64,000 nucleotides of DNA from Halanaerobium congolense (lineage in GTDB: Bacteria > Bacillota > Halanaerobiia > Halanaerobiales > Halanaerobiaceae): NCBI RefSeq assembly GCF_004366375.1, contig NZ_SOEF01000005.1:1-64000 (forward strand), written 5' to 3'. The position numbers and the translations under genes were made by a program. The notes beneath the pieces were generated by a model. That model ran no database searches. It was given only the letters and a program-made list of their open reading frames with translations, and had not been told where the DNA came from. This document shows, one piece after another, positions 28,290 through 36,407 of this stretch; the stretch's first letter is position 1, and every line of letters starts with the position of its first letter.

Positions 28290-28307
28290 AAGGAAAACAG
28301 TTTCCTT
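28290..28307. promoter_or_regulatory. LacI-type operator palindrome, redox operon
   Basis: AAGGAAAACAGTTTCCTT is nearly a perfect 18-bp palindrome, the length and form of LacI/GalR operators. It lies about 27-44 bases downstream of the -10, where a bound repressor would block transcription. The LacI-family gene begins about 1.2 kb upstream. Confidence 0.6.
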
Positions 28308-28333
28308 TTATACAAAAAATTTATGTTAGTTCA

Positions 28334-28362
28334 ATTATAAACAATATCTTGTTAGTTGTCAA
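28334..28362 (-). promoter_or_regulatory. Promoter of the redox operon
   Basis: On the minus strand a perfect TTGACA is followed after 17 bases by a perfect TATAAT. It is one of the strongest promoter matches in the window. Confidence 0.8.
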
Positions 28363-28459
28363 ACAATTTAGCCAATTTCTTATTTTAAAATTTTTTAAAT
28401 AAAATTCAATCAATTATAAGGTTTGTTATTTAAAGAACTATCATTTTCAAAAAAATTAA

Positions 28460-29491
28460 TTATTTCAATCTTTTTAATGAATTTCTCATAATTAATTTTA
28501 TCTTAATATCTTTAAATTGATAATTGCAGTTTTCATTCAATCTATTTAATAGATATTCTCCAATATTTGTTCCAAGCTGATAGATAGGAATTTCAATAGT
28601 AGTTAGTGGTGGATAAGAATATTTAGCTTCTGGTAAATTATCAATCCCAACAACAGAAATTTGATCAGGAACCTTTATCGCTTGATGATTAAGTTCCCAC
28701 ATTGCTCCGAGTGCAGTTGAATCATTGGCTGCAACTACTGCAGTTATCGAATTAATTTTTTTTATAATTTCTAAAGCGGCTTTTCTGCCTCCATTAAAAC
28801 TAAAATCGCCTTTAAAAATTAAATTATCATCTACAGCAATATCGTTTTTTTCTAAAGATTTTTTGAAACCTTTTTTTCTTAAATAGCTTGTATAAAGTTT
28901 TTCAGGACCATCAATATAAGCAATTTTACGATGTCCATATTCGATCACTTTATCTGTTATAACTTCTAATGCACGATCATTACCTAAAATGATATTCTTG
29001 ATATCAAAAGGGTGAGGGGTGATTCCCAATACCAGCGTATTTTGATTCTGCAGCTGATTAATCATAGAATGCATTTTCTGCTCGTATTTTTTATCCATTA
29101 AAGCTCCACCAGCTAAAATAATTGCATCAGCTCTATTTGCCTTAAGCAGATTAAATGCATGCAGTTCTTTTTCGACACTTCGACTTGTATTATAAATATT
29201 TACTATGTATTCATGCCCTGAAATAAATTCTTCAATTCCCTTAACCATCTGAGCAAAATAAGAATCACAGATATCGTGAACAATTACACCGATTATATTA
29301 GAACGATCACTTTTAAGACCCTGCGCAATTCTATTGGGCGAAAAATTCAATTTTTTTATTGCTGCTTCTACTTTTTCAGCAGTTTCTTTACTAACCGGGT
29401 GGTCACTATTATTAATAACTCTAGAAACAGTTGTTGGCGAACACTCTGCGAGTTTTGCTACATCCTTGATTGTAATTTCTTTATTAGCCAT
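28460..29491 (-). CDS. LacI-family transcriptional regulator
   Basis: 343 residues from the ATG at 29491 with AAGGAG upstream; the longer frame to 29542 would add residues unlike the family. The HTH reads ITIKDVAKLAECSPTTVSRVINNS, followed by the hinge helix region (KLNFSPNRIAQGLKS) and a periplasmic-binding-protein-like sensor (GVIVHDICDSYFAQMVKGIEE to VVGIDNLPEAKYSYPPLTTI). It probably represses the neighbouring redox, transporter and uxa genes, since operator-like sites lie in front of several of them and of itself. The inducer is unknown. Confidence 0.88.
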   Translation of the reverse strand: MANKEITIKDVAKLAECSPTTVSRVINNSDHPVSKETAEKVEAAIKKLNFSPNRIAQGLKSDRSNIIGVIVHDICDSYFAQMVKGIEEFISGHEYIVNIYNTSRSVEKELHAFNLLKANRADAIILAGGALMDKKYEQKMHSMINQLQNQNTLVLGITPHPFDIKNIILGNDRALEVITDKVIEYGHRKIAYIDGPEKLYTSYLRKKGFKKSLEKNDIAVDDNLIFKGDFSFNGGRKAALEIIKKINSITAVVAANDSTALGAMWELNHQAIKVPDQISVVGIDNLPEAKYSYPPLTTIEIPIYQLGTNIGEYLLNRLNENCNYQFKDIKIKLIMRNSLKRLK

Positions 29492-29532
29492 AATGAGCTC
29501 CTTCCAGTACCTTACAATTAAACTATAAAATA

Positions 29533-29561
29533 ATTCTAACACATATTTAGAAGGCTTTCAA
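29533..29561 (-). promoter_or_regulatory. Promoter of the LacI-family gene
   Basis: Minus-strand TTGAAA and TAGAAT are spaced by 17 bases, about 40 bases before the regulator's start codon. Confidence 0.55.
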
Positions 29562-29568
29562 TTATTAT

Positions 29569-29582
29569 GGAAAACGTTTTTT
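29569..29582. promoter_or_regulatory. LacI-type operator-like site upstream of the regulator
   Basis: GGAAAACGTTTTTT carries the central AACGTT typical of LacI/GalR operators. It lies just upstream of the regulator's -35 and between it and the divergent XapX promoter, which suggests autoregulation. Confidence 0.55.
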
Positions 29583-29615
29583 TAAATAGTTATAATTAAA
29601 ATTCTGAAAATTTTT

Positions 29616-29674
29616 TTGACAAAAGCTGATAAATATAATAAAATAATAGTGTTGGTTGTCTGACGTCTAACCAA
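29616..29674 (+). promoter_or_regulatory. XapX-gene promoter and palindromic leader site
   Basis: TTGACA (29616-29621) and TAAAAT (29639-29644) are spaced by 17 bases. Just downstream, TTGGTT (29652-29657) and AACCAA (29669-29674) form an inverted pair around an 11-base centre with the form GTCT-GAC-GTCT. This could be a repressor site (GntR-like), but no regulator is proposed with confidence. Confidence 0.5.
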
Positions 29675-29705
29675 ATAATATTTATCAGTTAAAGGAGAAT
29701 CAATT

Positions 29706-29861
29706 ATGACTCAAGCACTATTAGCAGCAGTTTCAGGTTTAATTGTTGGAGGTCTATTTTCTTTCTTAAATCTACCGATACCTGCTCCACCAACTTTATC
29801 AGGAGTAATGGGAATTGTAGGAATTTATTTAGGTTTCATTATAATTAACTCTATTTTTTAA
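29706..29861 (+). CDS. XapX-domain small membrane protein
   Basis: 51 residues, beginning MTQALLAAVSGLIVGGLF and containing the hallmark PIPAPPTLSGVMGIVGIYLG. Two short hydrophobic helices flank the proline-rich turn, as in the XapX (DUF1427) family, whose function is unknown. AAAGGAG lies seven bases before the ATG. It is the only plus-strand gene in this part and is divergent from the LacI gene. XapX proteins often sit near carboxylate or xanthosine transport genes, so a role with the nearby transporter is possible. Confidence 0.85.
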   Translation: MTQALLAAVSGLIVGGLFSFLNLPIPAPPTLSGVMGIVGIYLGFIIINSIF

Positions 29862-29940
29862 AATAGAGCTACAGTTTAAAATTTTACTAAAAAATTTTAT
29901 TTATTTGAAATATAAAATTTTGCAACTTTTATAAATGATT

Positions 29941-29975
29941 AAACCCCACTCAAAAATTTGAATGGGGTTTTAACT
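29941..29975. terminator. Bidirectional terminator between the XapX gene and the GNAT gene
   Basis: AAACCCCA and TGGGGTTT form a stem with short A/T runs on both sides (29941-29970). It can serve both the XapX gene and the convergent minus-strand acetyltransferase gene. Confidence 0.65.
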
Positions 29976-30015
29976 TCTCCATTCTTAAATAATTGGCTTT
30001 TATTTAAAATGAAGA

Positions 30016-30036
30016 TTGTCGAGGGAATTTCGACAA
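30016..30036. terminator. Small hairpin after the GNAT gene
   Basis: TTGTCGA (30016-30022) and TCGACAA (30030-30036) form a 7-bp stem three bases past the acetyltransferase stop codon. There is only a weak T run. Confidence 0.4.
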
Positions 30037-30038
30037 GT

Positions 30039-30548
30039 TTATTTAATTGTTTTTATCCAAAGGCCACGCTCATAACCCTTTTTATTGTCAGTTTCGAGAC
30101 AGTTAAAACCGAGTCCCTGATAAAAACAAATTAATTTTTCGTTTTCTAAAGAAGAATAAAGTTGAAGATAAAGAGCGTCAATTTTTCTCAATTTTTCTAC
30201 TGCTTCCTGAAAAAGCATGGTTCCCAAACCCTGGTTTTGATAAGATGGAGAAACTGCAAATCTTTTCAATAAATATCTTTTATTACTAATCTCTTCTAAC
30301 CTTAATGAAGCAATGATTTTATCTGAATCAGTTAAAACTAAAACGATATTAGCTTCTAAATCTTTTTTAACTTCTGATAGCTGCTCTCTTAAAGCTGAAT
30401 TAATAACCTCTTTCTTATTCTTATTTTCATTTTTTCTTTTTGCATAATCTGCAAAAGCCAGCTGCATTAAATTATGTATTTCAGCTGCATCTGATAAAAT
30501 AGCCTGCCTACAATCATATTTAAGATCTTTACTTAATGCTGTCATCAT
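30039..30548 (-). CDS. GNAT acetyltransferase next to argF
   Basis: 169 residues. The acetyl-CoA site reads RFAVSPSYQNQGLGTMLFQEAVEKLR and the C-terminal part has CFYQGLGFNCLE. It begins 11 bases after the stop of the ornithine carbamoyltransferase gene and shares its T-box-controlled transcript, so a role tied to arginine or amino acid metabolism is possible. It is not the known arginine pathway enzyme ArgA or ArgJ. Two adjacent ATG codons could serve as start. Confidence 0.78.
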   Translation of the reverse strand: MMTALSKDLKYDCRQAILSDAAEIHNLMQLAFADYAKRKNENKNKKEVINSALREQLSEVKKDLEANIVLVLTDSDKIIASLRLEEISNKRYLLKRFAVSPSYQNQGLGTMLFQEAVEKLRKIDALYLQLYSSLENEKLICFYQGLGFNCLETDNKKGYERGLWIKTIK

Positions 30549-30558
30549 TTAATCACCC

Positions 30559-31548
30559 CTATATTGTAGCTGTCATAACAGCTTTAATTGTGTGCATTCT
30601 ATTTTCAGCCTGATCAAAAACTTTAGAATATTTGCTTTCAAAGACTTCTTCTGTAACTTCCATTTCTTTTAAGCTGTACTGCTCATATATTTTTTTTCCA
30701 TTTTCAGTTTCTGTATTATGATAAGCTGGTAAACAGTGCAAGAATATCAGATTAGGATTTTCTGCATATTTAATCATTTCCATATTCACCTGATAAGGTT
30801 TCAATAATTCAATTCGGTTTTCAAATTTATCCTCTTCTCCCATTGAAACCCAGACATCTGTGTAAATTGCATCAGCGTTCTTCACCCCGGACTCAATCTC
30901 TGCCGTTACATTAATTTCAGCCCCTGATTTTTCTGCAAGCTCTTTACACTCTTGCAGCAATCCCTGTTCCGGCCATAATTCCTTAGGAGCTACAACTGTG
31001 AAATTAACTCCCATAATTGCTGAACCAATCATCAAAGAATTAGCCATATTATTGCGTCCATCACCTGCATAAACTAATTTAAGTCCTTTTAATTTATCAA
31101 AATTCTCCTTTAAAGTTAAAAAATCTGCTAATATTTGAGTTGGATGATAAAGATCAGTTAAACCATTCCAGACAGGAACTCCGGCGTACTCTCCTAAAAT
31201 TTCAACAGTTTGGTGCTCAAACCCTCTAAATTCTATTCCATCGAAAAATCTACCTAAGACTCGAGCTGTATCAGCAACTGATTCCTTTTTTCCAAGTTGA
31301 ATATCATTTTTACCTAAATACTCAGGCTTTCCGCCTTCATCTCTAGCTGCAACTACAAAAGCACATCTAGTTCTAGTAGAAGGTTTTTCAAAAATTAGAG
31401 CAATATTTTTACCTTCTAAATTATTTCCTTTAATCCCTGCTCTTTTTTTAGATTTTAAATCTTCAGCGAGAGTTAATAAATACTCAATTTCTTCTTTTGA
31501 AAAATCTTTTAAAGTTAGAAAGTTTCTCCCTTTTAAATTATATGCCAT
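30559..31548 (-). CDS. argF: Ornithine carbamoyltransferase
   Basis: 329 residues. The carbamoyl phosphate site STRTRC, the HPTQILAD motif, the SLMIG loop and the ornithine-site HCLP are intact. It makes citrulline from ornithine and carbamoyl phosphate. The family also includes catabolic ArcB; here a T-box with an arginine specifier lies upstream, so synthesis of arginine is favoured. AAGGAGGAG precedes the ATG. Probably cytoplasmic trimers, as known for the family. Confidence 0.92.
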   Translation of the reverse strand: MAYNLKGRNFLTLKDFSKEEIEYLLTLAEDLKSKKRAGIKGNNLEGKNIALIFEKPSTRTRCAFVVAARDEGGKPEYLGKNDIQLGKKESVADTARVLGRFFDGIEFRGFEHQTVEILGEYAGVPVWNGLTDLYHPTQILADFLTLKENFDKLKGLKLVYAGDGRNNMANSLMIGSAIMGVNFTVVAPKELWPEQGLLQECKELAEKSGAEINVTAEIESGVKNADAIYTDVWVSMGEEDKFENRIELLKPYQVNMEMIKYAENPNLIFLHCLPAYHNTETENGKKIYEQYSLKEMEVTEEVFESKYSKVFDQAENRMHTIKAVMTATI

Positions 31549-31620
31549 AATTATCTCCTCCTTGAATACTCACTGACTTAAAAACATTAAAACTACTGGC
31601 TGCTAAAATCACTCATAAAC

Positions 31621-31850
31621 TACAAAATCCCCGCACTCTTATCCAATAAGAGACGAGGAATTACCCGTGTTACCACTCTAGTTGTCAATCAATAGACCGA
31701 CCACTCTATAACTTAACGCGTCTAACGTCTCAACCTACTAAATTCAGCTGAGAACCTCCTGAGTGCGTTTCAAAATAATCCACCTGCTGGACTTACAGCT
31801 GTTCCAGCTTGCTAAAAGGCAACTTATTTCTACTCTCTCAATCTAAGGAT
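31621..31850 (-). promoter_or_regulatory. T-box riboswitch with an arginine specifier
   Basis: The minus-strand leader of argF carries the T-box core AGAGTGGTAACACGGG and a terminator stem (31629-31658) followed by TTTTG. Stem I has the AGTA bulge opposite a specifier loop reading GAAA-CGC-A, laid out as in Bacillus glyQS. The specifier codon is CGC, arginine (31765-31767). The TGGT in the antiterminator bulge fits a tRNA ending ACCA, as tRNA-Arg at 48669 does. Uncharged tRNA-Arg should allow read-through into argF. Confidence 0.88.
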
Positions 31851-31883
31851 ATCATTTATTAAATTAAAAAGTTATTTTTTATT

Positions 31884-31912
31884 ATTATATAGCTCCTTTG
31901 AAGATATTGCAA
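31884..31912 (-). promoter_or_regulatory. Promoter of the T-box-argF transcript
   Basis: Minus-strand TTGCAA and TATAAT are separated by 17 bases, about 35 bases upstream of the first T-box stem. Confidence 0.6.
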
Positions 31913-31946
31913 GTTTTTTAAAAAAGTAAAAATATTCTGATAAATT

Positions 31947-33308
31947 CTAAACTTCTATTAATTTCCAATTTCCTTTTTTAAATCTATAAAACACATAACT
32001 ACCACGAACGATCCAATCTATTACCATCGCAGTCCAAGCACCAACTAGACCGAATCCCAACGAATGGACTAAAATATAACCTAAAAATAATCTAAAAATC
32101 CAGGTTGAAAGAGCGGTAGAATAAAATACTGCCTTAGTATCACCGGCACCACGCAATGCACCTGCAAAAATAAATTGAGTCCCCATTGGTATTTGTGACA
32201 GAGCAATAATTCTTAAATTTAATGCGGCGCGCGCAATAATTTCTGAATCAGATGTATATAAACTAATTAACTGTTCCGGAAGTATTAAAAAGACAAGTGC
32301 CATAAAGCCCATTATTAAAGAACCAATTTTCCAGGCTTCAAAAGTTCCTTTTTCTGCACCTCGAGGATTTTTGGCGCCTAAATTCTGACCAACTATTGTT
32401 GTAGCGGCAACTGCTATTCCAAAACCAGGCATATAAGAAATTGACTCTGCATTTAAAGAAATTTGATGAGCAGCAAAAGCTGTAGTTCCTAAAGAAGCAA
32501 TCACTCTGACAAATAACAGCTGTGCCAGTCTTCTTACAGACTCTTCTAAAGCAGTTGGAATTCCTACTTTTAAAACTCTTTTTGTAAGGTCCAGATCAAT
32601 TTTAAAAAATCCTTTAAACTTCATTTTCAAAGCACTGTAATCAGAAAAAGTTACAGCTAATAAAATTATTCCACCAATAGATCTTGAAATAGTGGTTGCT
32701 AATGCAGCTCCGTTAACTCCAAGACGCGGGAAGCCAAAATTACCAAATATGAGCAGATAATTGCCTAAAACATTTAAAATATTAACTAAAATATTAACCT
32801 TCATCGGTGTTTTTGTTTCTCCAGCCCCTCTTAAAGCTGCAGTAACTATAAAAGCTAAAACCATAAAAATAAATCCCGGGGTCATTACTCTTAAATAACC
32901 TGTTCCTAGTTTAACTACTTCGGCTTCCCCTCCCATAAAATTTAATAAACTTGGAGCAAAAAAATAAAAAATAGAGGCAAAAACTATTGAGAATATAATT
33001 GACATCAATACAGATTGCTGTAAAACAGAGGCAGCTTTTTTATTTTGATCTGATCCGGTAAATCTTGAAACTAAGGCTGTTGTACCTACACCAAGGGCAG
33101 AAGCTAAAGCCATTGAAAAAAATACAGGCTGCATTGTTAAACCAAGTGCAGCCACAGCAGAAGCACCTAAGCGCCCAACCATCATCATGTCAACAATATG
33201 AGTAATTGTTGCCAATGACTGCTCTGCTATTACAGGCCAGGCAAGCTTAAATATCACATTTTTAGTTGAACTATCTTCATTTATAATTGCTTTATTATCG
33301 GCTGCCAC
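31947..33308 (-). CDS. MATE-family efflux transporter
   Basis: 453 residues with twelve predicted membrane helices in two similar halves. Family motifs include LAWPVIAEQSLATITHIVDMMMVGRLG and, in the second half, GTTAFAAHQISLNAES. It exports drugs or metabolites using Na+ or H+. GTG start with GAAGGTG upstream. It follows the RseC-like gene by about 50 bases on the same strand. Substrate unknown. Confidence 0.88.
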   Translation of the reverse strand: MAADNKAIINEDSSTKNVIFKLAWPVIAEQSLATITHIVDMMMVGRLGASAVAALGLTMQPVFFSMALASALGVGTTALVSRFTGSDQNKKAASVLQQSVLMSIIFSIVFASIFYFFAPSLLNFMGGEAEVVKLGTGYLRVMTPGFIFMVLAFIVTAALRGAGETKTPMKVNILVNILNVLGNYLLIFGNFGFPRLGVNGAALATTISRSIGGIILLAVTFSDYSALKMKFKGFFKIDLDLTKRVLKVGIPTALEESVRRLAQLLFVRVIASLGTTAFAAHQISLNAESISYMPGFGIAVAATTIVGQNLGAKNPRGAEKGTFEAWKIGSLIMGFMALVFLILPEQLISLYTSDSEIIARAALNLRIIALSQIPMGTQFIFAGALRGAGDTKAVFYSTALSTWIFRLFLGYILVHSLGFGLVGAWTAMVIDWIVRGSYVFYRFKKGNWKLIEV

Positions 33309-33362
33309 CTAATCACCTTCATTATTTATTAAAATCATTTAAAATTAACTATCATAATAAAA

Positions 33363-33800
33363 TCAATTATGAGTTACTACCCTAGTAATCTGGGGGTGAA
33401 AATAACTTTTTGCACCTGCTTTTTTGTCGAAAAATCTCAAAAGAAAAAATGATAAAAAGAATGAAACTACTGAACCAACAATTCCAGCTACTTCGCTATT
33501 TTCAATAAAAATTGATAACCAACTGCTGCCAGCAAAATATCCAGCAATAACAGCAGCTAACGGCAGCAAATAAACTACAAAAGCGGAAAATAGAACTGGC
33601 TTTGTTCCCATTTCTAATTCAACCATACTCCCAACCTCAGCTCCAATTGGATCATTAACCAGAACTTCCATTTCCTCCATTTCATGTGAATCTTCAGCCA
33701 GCATACATTTTTCATCACAATGACTACAGGCAGAAGTTCGAATTATCTGTACCAGACTCTGCCCATCTTCATTTTTTATAACACGGGCCTTTTCTTTCAT
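33363..33800 (-). CDS. RseC/SoxR-reducing-system family protein
   Basis: 145 residues. An N-terminal cysteine cluster (CSHCDEKCML, about 20-29) is followed by two hydrophobic helices in the C-terminal half (PVLFSAFVVYLLPLAAVIAG and VGSVVSFFLSFFLLRFF). This is the layout of RseC/MucC proteins, thought to act in redox control at the membrane. It lies downstream of feoAB and the zinc-ribbon gene, so a link to redox or Fe-S state is plausible. Confidence 0.8.
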   Translation of the reverse strand: MKEKARVIKNEDGQSLVQIIRTSACSHCDEKCMLAEDSHEMEEMEVLVNDPIGAEVGSMVELEMGTKPVLFSAFVVYLLPLAAVIAGYFAGSSWLSIFIENSEVAGIVGSVVSFFLSFFLLRFFDKKAGAKSYFHPQITRVVTHN

Positions 33801-33875
33801 TTATAACCACTCTTTCCTTATATAAAATTTTATAATTGATGATTATTACTCTTTTTATTTTAACAAATACTCCTA

Positions 33876-34037
33876 CTAAAATAAAGAGCATTTATTGCAC
33901 TCAGAACATTTTGTAAATAAATAACTATTACAGCGAGGACACTTAATTGATTTAAATTCCTTCATTTCATAGCCACAGGTAGGACAGACGATTTTCTTTT
34001 TTTCTTCTTTTTCAGCATTTAGATCACAGTTATCCAT
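33876..34037 (-). CDS. Small zinc-ribbon protein in the feo operon
   Basis: 53 residues. It holds eight cysteines, six of them in three CxxC pairs: CPTC, CPRC and CSEC, with further cysteines in NCDL and KCSLF, so it should bind zinc or iron. AGAGGGG lies six bases before the ATG. It begins about 50 bases after the feoB stop codon and precedes the RseC gene on the same strand. It is distinct from FeoC winged-helix proteins. A metal sensor or partner of FeoB is possible but not shown. Confidence 0.7.
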   Translation of the reverse strand: MDNCDLNAEKEEKKKIVCPTCGYEMKEFKSIKCPRCNSYLFTKCSECNKCSLF

Positions 34038-34087
34038 CCTAATCCCCTCTTTCTTAATTAAAAACTAAAATATTTTTCGGAGCTGCT

Positions 34088-35950
34088 TTAAAAAATAAAT
34101 AAATTAACAATGCCACCGGTAACAAATGCTGTAATCCAGCTTCCGAACCAGATATAAACAGCTTCTTTAAAATTTCTTTCCTTAACCATAATCATCATCG
34201 CCGCAATACAAGGCACAAATAAAGTTAGCGTAATTAGAGAAATTGTCACTTCAGCTGGAGTTAAGGCAATAGCAGTTAAACCAGCAGCTCCGAAGTCACG
34301 TCTTATAATTCCCATGACAAAAGCTGTTGCTGTTGCTGCTGGAAGACCAAGCCAGTTAACAGTTATTGGTTCTGCAAATCTGGTAATTAAAGCAAGTAAG
34401 CCGGTTTTCTGCATCACAGTAATTAAAGCTGCACCGAGCACAAATATTGGACCTGCTTCTTTAACAAAAGCTATGGTTTGCTGATAAGTTTTATTAAATA
34501 CATTTTTAAGATCTGGCAGTCTTATTGGAGGCAAATCAATCAATAGATCACTTGATTCACCCGGTAAAACTTTATTTAAAAAAGTACCTGCCAGAACATA
34601 AACAGCAAAAATAGTAAGTACATAAACCAATATATAAAAAACATCAAGCTGTGAGATTAAACCTGCTATTACTCCAAGCTGAGCAGAACAAGGAATCGCT
34701 AAACCTAGAAGAAAAATAGCAATAATTCTTTCTCTTTTTGTTCCCAATAATCTGGTAGTTATGGTAGCCATAGTTACACAGCCAAAACCTAAAAGCATAG
34801 GGATAATAGCCCTACCATTAAGTCCAATTTTTTGCAGCAGTCTATCCATTAACACAGCGATTCTTGGCAGATAACCTGAATCCTCTAAAATAGAAAGCAG
34901 CAGATAAAAACCAGCAACTAAAGGCAGCAATAAACCAAAAATGTAGGTTACCGCCATTGTTAAAATACCATATTCTCCTGCTAAAAGCTGACCAAAAAAA
35001 TTTTCAAACCCAATAGAATTGGCAATTAAATTCCTCATAAAAGGCTCATATAGTCCTGCAAAAAGATAGCCTTCTGTAAATTCAACTACTGTTTGAGCAA
35101 CAAAAACTCCGATAAATTGATACATTAAATATAAAAGTACTAATAACATTGGAATAGCTGTTACAGGTTTTAGCATATAAGAACCAATTTTCCTTGCAAC
35201 TTGGCTTGAATTCTGATCATAAGTTAATACTTTAGCTGTAATTTCATCTACACGTCGTCTGCGAGCTGTGTATATTTCTTCCCGCAAATCAGGAATATCT
35301 TTAAGTTCAGAATATCTACAGCGAATATTTTCATCTTCTTCTAAAAGCATTAATGCTTCAGCTTCATTTTTGCTTTTTGATTTAATTTTTTCAAATTCGG
35401 TCTTTAATTCAGAGTTAAATTCAAAAATATCATTACCACAAACTGCTTTTTCAATAGAATTTTTAACCTGATCAAGCCCCCTATTTTTAGCAGCAGTTGT
35501 AGGGATTACCAGAACTCCAAGTTCTTTTTCTAAAGCTTCTAAATCAATAGTAATATTATTTTTTTTAACTTCATCCATCATATTTAGAGCAACAATCATC
35601 TTTTTATTAAGATCAATTAACTGCTGAGTTAAAAATAAATCGCGCTCTAAATGACTTGCATCAACAACATTTATTATAATATCTGCAGACATAATAAAAT
35701 CCCTGGCTACTCTCTCTTCATCATTTATGGATCCGACTCCATAAACACCTGGTGTATCAAAGACAGCTGCATCACCCATTTTGCCGCTGCTGATATCAAG
35801 GGTAGTCCCGGGATAATTAGAAACACTGACATAAATTCCTGTAAGATAATTGAAAAATATCGATTTACCTACATTTGGATTACCAGCCAGCACAATTTTT
35901 TTATCAGCCTGCAGTTCTTGATCTAAATCAATTTGACTGCAGTCGTTCAA
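34088..35950 (-). CDS. feoB: Ferrous iron transporter FeoB
   Basis: 620 residues, somewhat short for the family. N-terminal G domain with G1 GNPNVGKS, the DTPG motif and NMMDE (an NxxD-type G4), followed by a helical region and a C-terminal membrane part with Gate motifs (LLGFGCVTMATITTRLLGTKRER and RDFGAAGL). It imports Fe2+ using GTP-linked gating. TTG start directly after the feoA stop, so the two are translated together. Confidence 0.92.
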   Translation of the reverse strand: MNDCSQIDLDQELQADKKIVLAGNPNVGKSIFFNYLTGIYVSVSNYPGTTLDISSGKMGDAAVFDTPGVYGVGSINDEERVARDFIMSADIIINVVDASHLERDLFLTQQLIDLNKKMIVALNMMDEVKKNNITIDLEALEKELGVLVIPTTAAKNRGLDQVKNSIEKAVCGNDIFEFNSELKTEFEKIKSKSKNEAEALMLLEEDENIRCRYSELKDIPDLREEIYTARRRRVDEITAKVLTYDQNSSQVARKIGSYMLKPVTAIPMLLVLLYLMYQFIGVFVAQTVVEFTEGYLFAGLYEPFMRNLIANSIGFENFFGQLLAGEYGILTMAVTYIFGLLLPLVAGFYLLLSILEDSGYLPRIAVLMDRLLQKIGLNGRAIIPMLLGFGCVTMATITTRLLGTKRERIIAIFLLGLAIPCSAQLGVIAGLISQLDVFYILVYVLTIFAVYVLAGTFLNKVLPGESSDLLIDLPPIRLPDLKNVFNKTYQQTIAFVKEAGPIFVLGAALITVMQKTGLLALITRFAEPITVNWLGLPAATATAFVMGIIRRDFGAAGLTAIALTPAEVTISLITLTLFVPCIAAMMIMVKERNFKEAVYIWFGSWITAFVTGGIVNLFIF

Positions 35951-36178
35951 TTATATCATTCCTTTTTTCTTAACACTTATTTTTTCGGCAGTTCTGCGAC
36001 CAACAGCAATTTCCTGTAAATTTTTCTTCAAAATAACTGGTCCTCCTGGCATTGAACCTGCACATTCAATCTCAGAACCTTCGCTTATTCCAAATCTTAA
36101 AGCCTGTAAACGAGTGCTTTTATCCTCAATTTTATCTATAATAAATTTATTCCCATGTTTCATATCGGCTAGAGTCAT
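35951..36178 (-). CDS. feoA: Ferrous iron transport protein FeoA
   Basis: 75 residues with an SH3-like fold: MTLADMKHGNKFIID, the LRFGISEGSEIEC turn and GPVILKKNLQEIAVGRRTAEKI. It assists FeoB at the cytoplasmic side of the membrane. GCAGGAGGT lies before the ATG. First gene of the operon, with a Fur-box-bearing promoter. Confidence 0.9.
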   Translation of the reverse strand: MTLADMKHGNKFIIDKIEDKSTRLQALRFGISEGSEIECAGSMPGGPVILKKNLQEIAVGRRTAEKISVKKKGMI

Positions 36179-36234
36179 TAATTTTTACCTCCTGCTGCAG
36201 TAATTAATTTTTGATATATTATCCTTATATAATT

Positions 36235-36263
36235 ATTATACTGAAAACGATTTTCAAAGTCAA
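36235..36263 (-). promoter_or_regulatory. feo promoter with an embedded Fur box
   Basis: Minus-strand TTGACT and TATAAT are spaced by 17 bases. The spacer holds TGAAAACGATTTTCA (36242-36256), a 7-1-7 palindrome close to the Fur consensus TGATAATNATTATCA. A repressor bound there would cover the polymerase site, so iron-replete repression is likely. Confidence 0.75.
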
Positions 36264-36319
36264 CAACTTTCCTTAAATATCAGTAAAATTATCAAGTTTA
36301 TAAGGAATTATTATTATTA

Positions 36320-36360
36320 ATAAGAAAACTCCTGACAAATTAATAATAAAATGCCAGGAG
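36320..36360 (-). terminator. Terminator of the leuS operon
   Basis: Arms CTCCTG (36329-36334) and CAGGAG (36355-36360), extended by further pairs, followed on the minus strand by TTTTCTTATT. Confidence 0.65.
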
Positions 36361-36407
36361 CTGTAATAAATAATTATAATTTAAGCTGTTAATTTAAGCT
36401 AGGTTAT

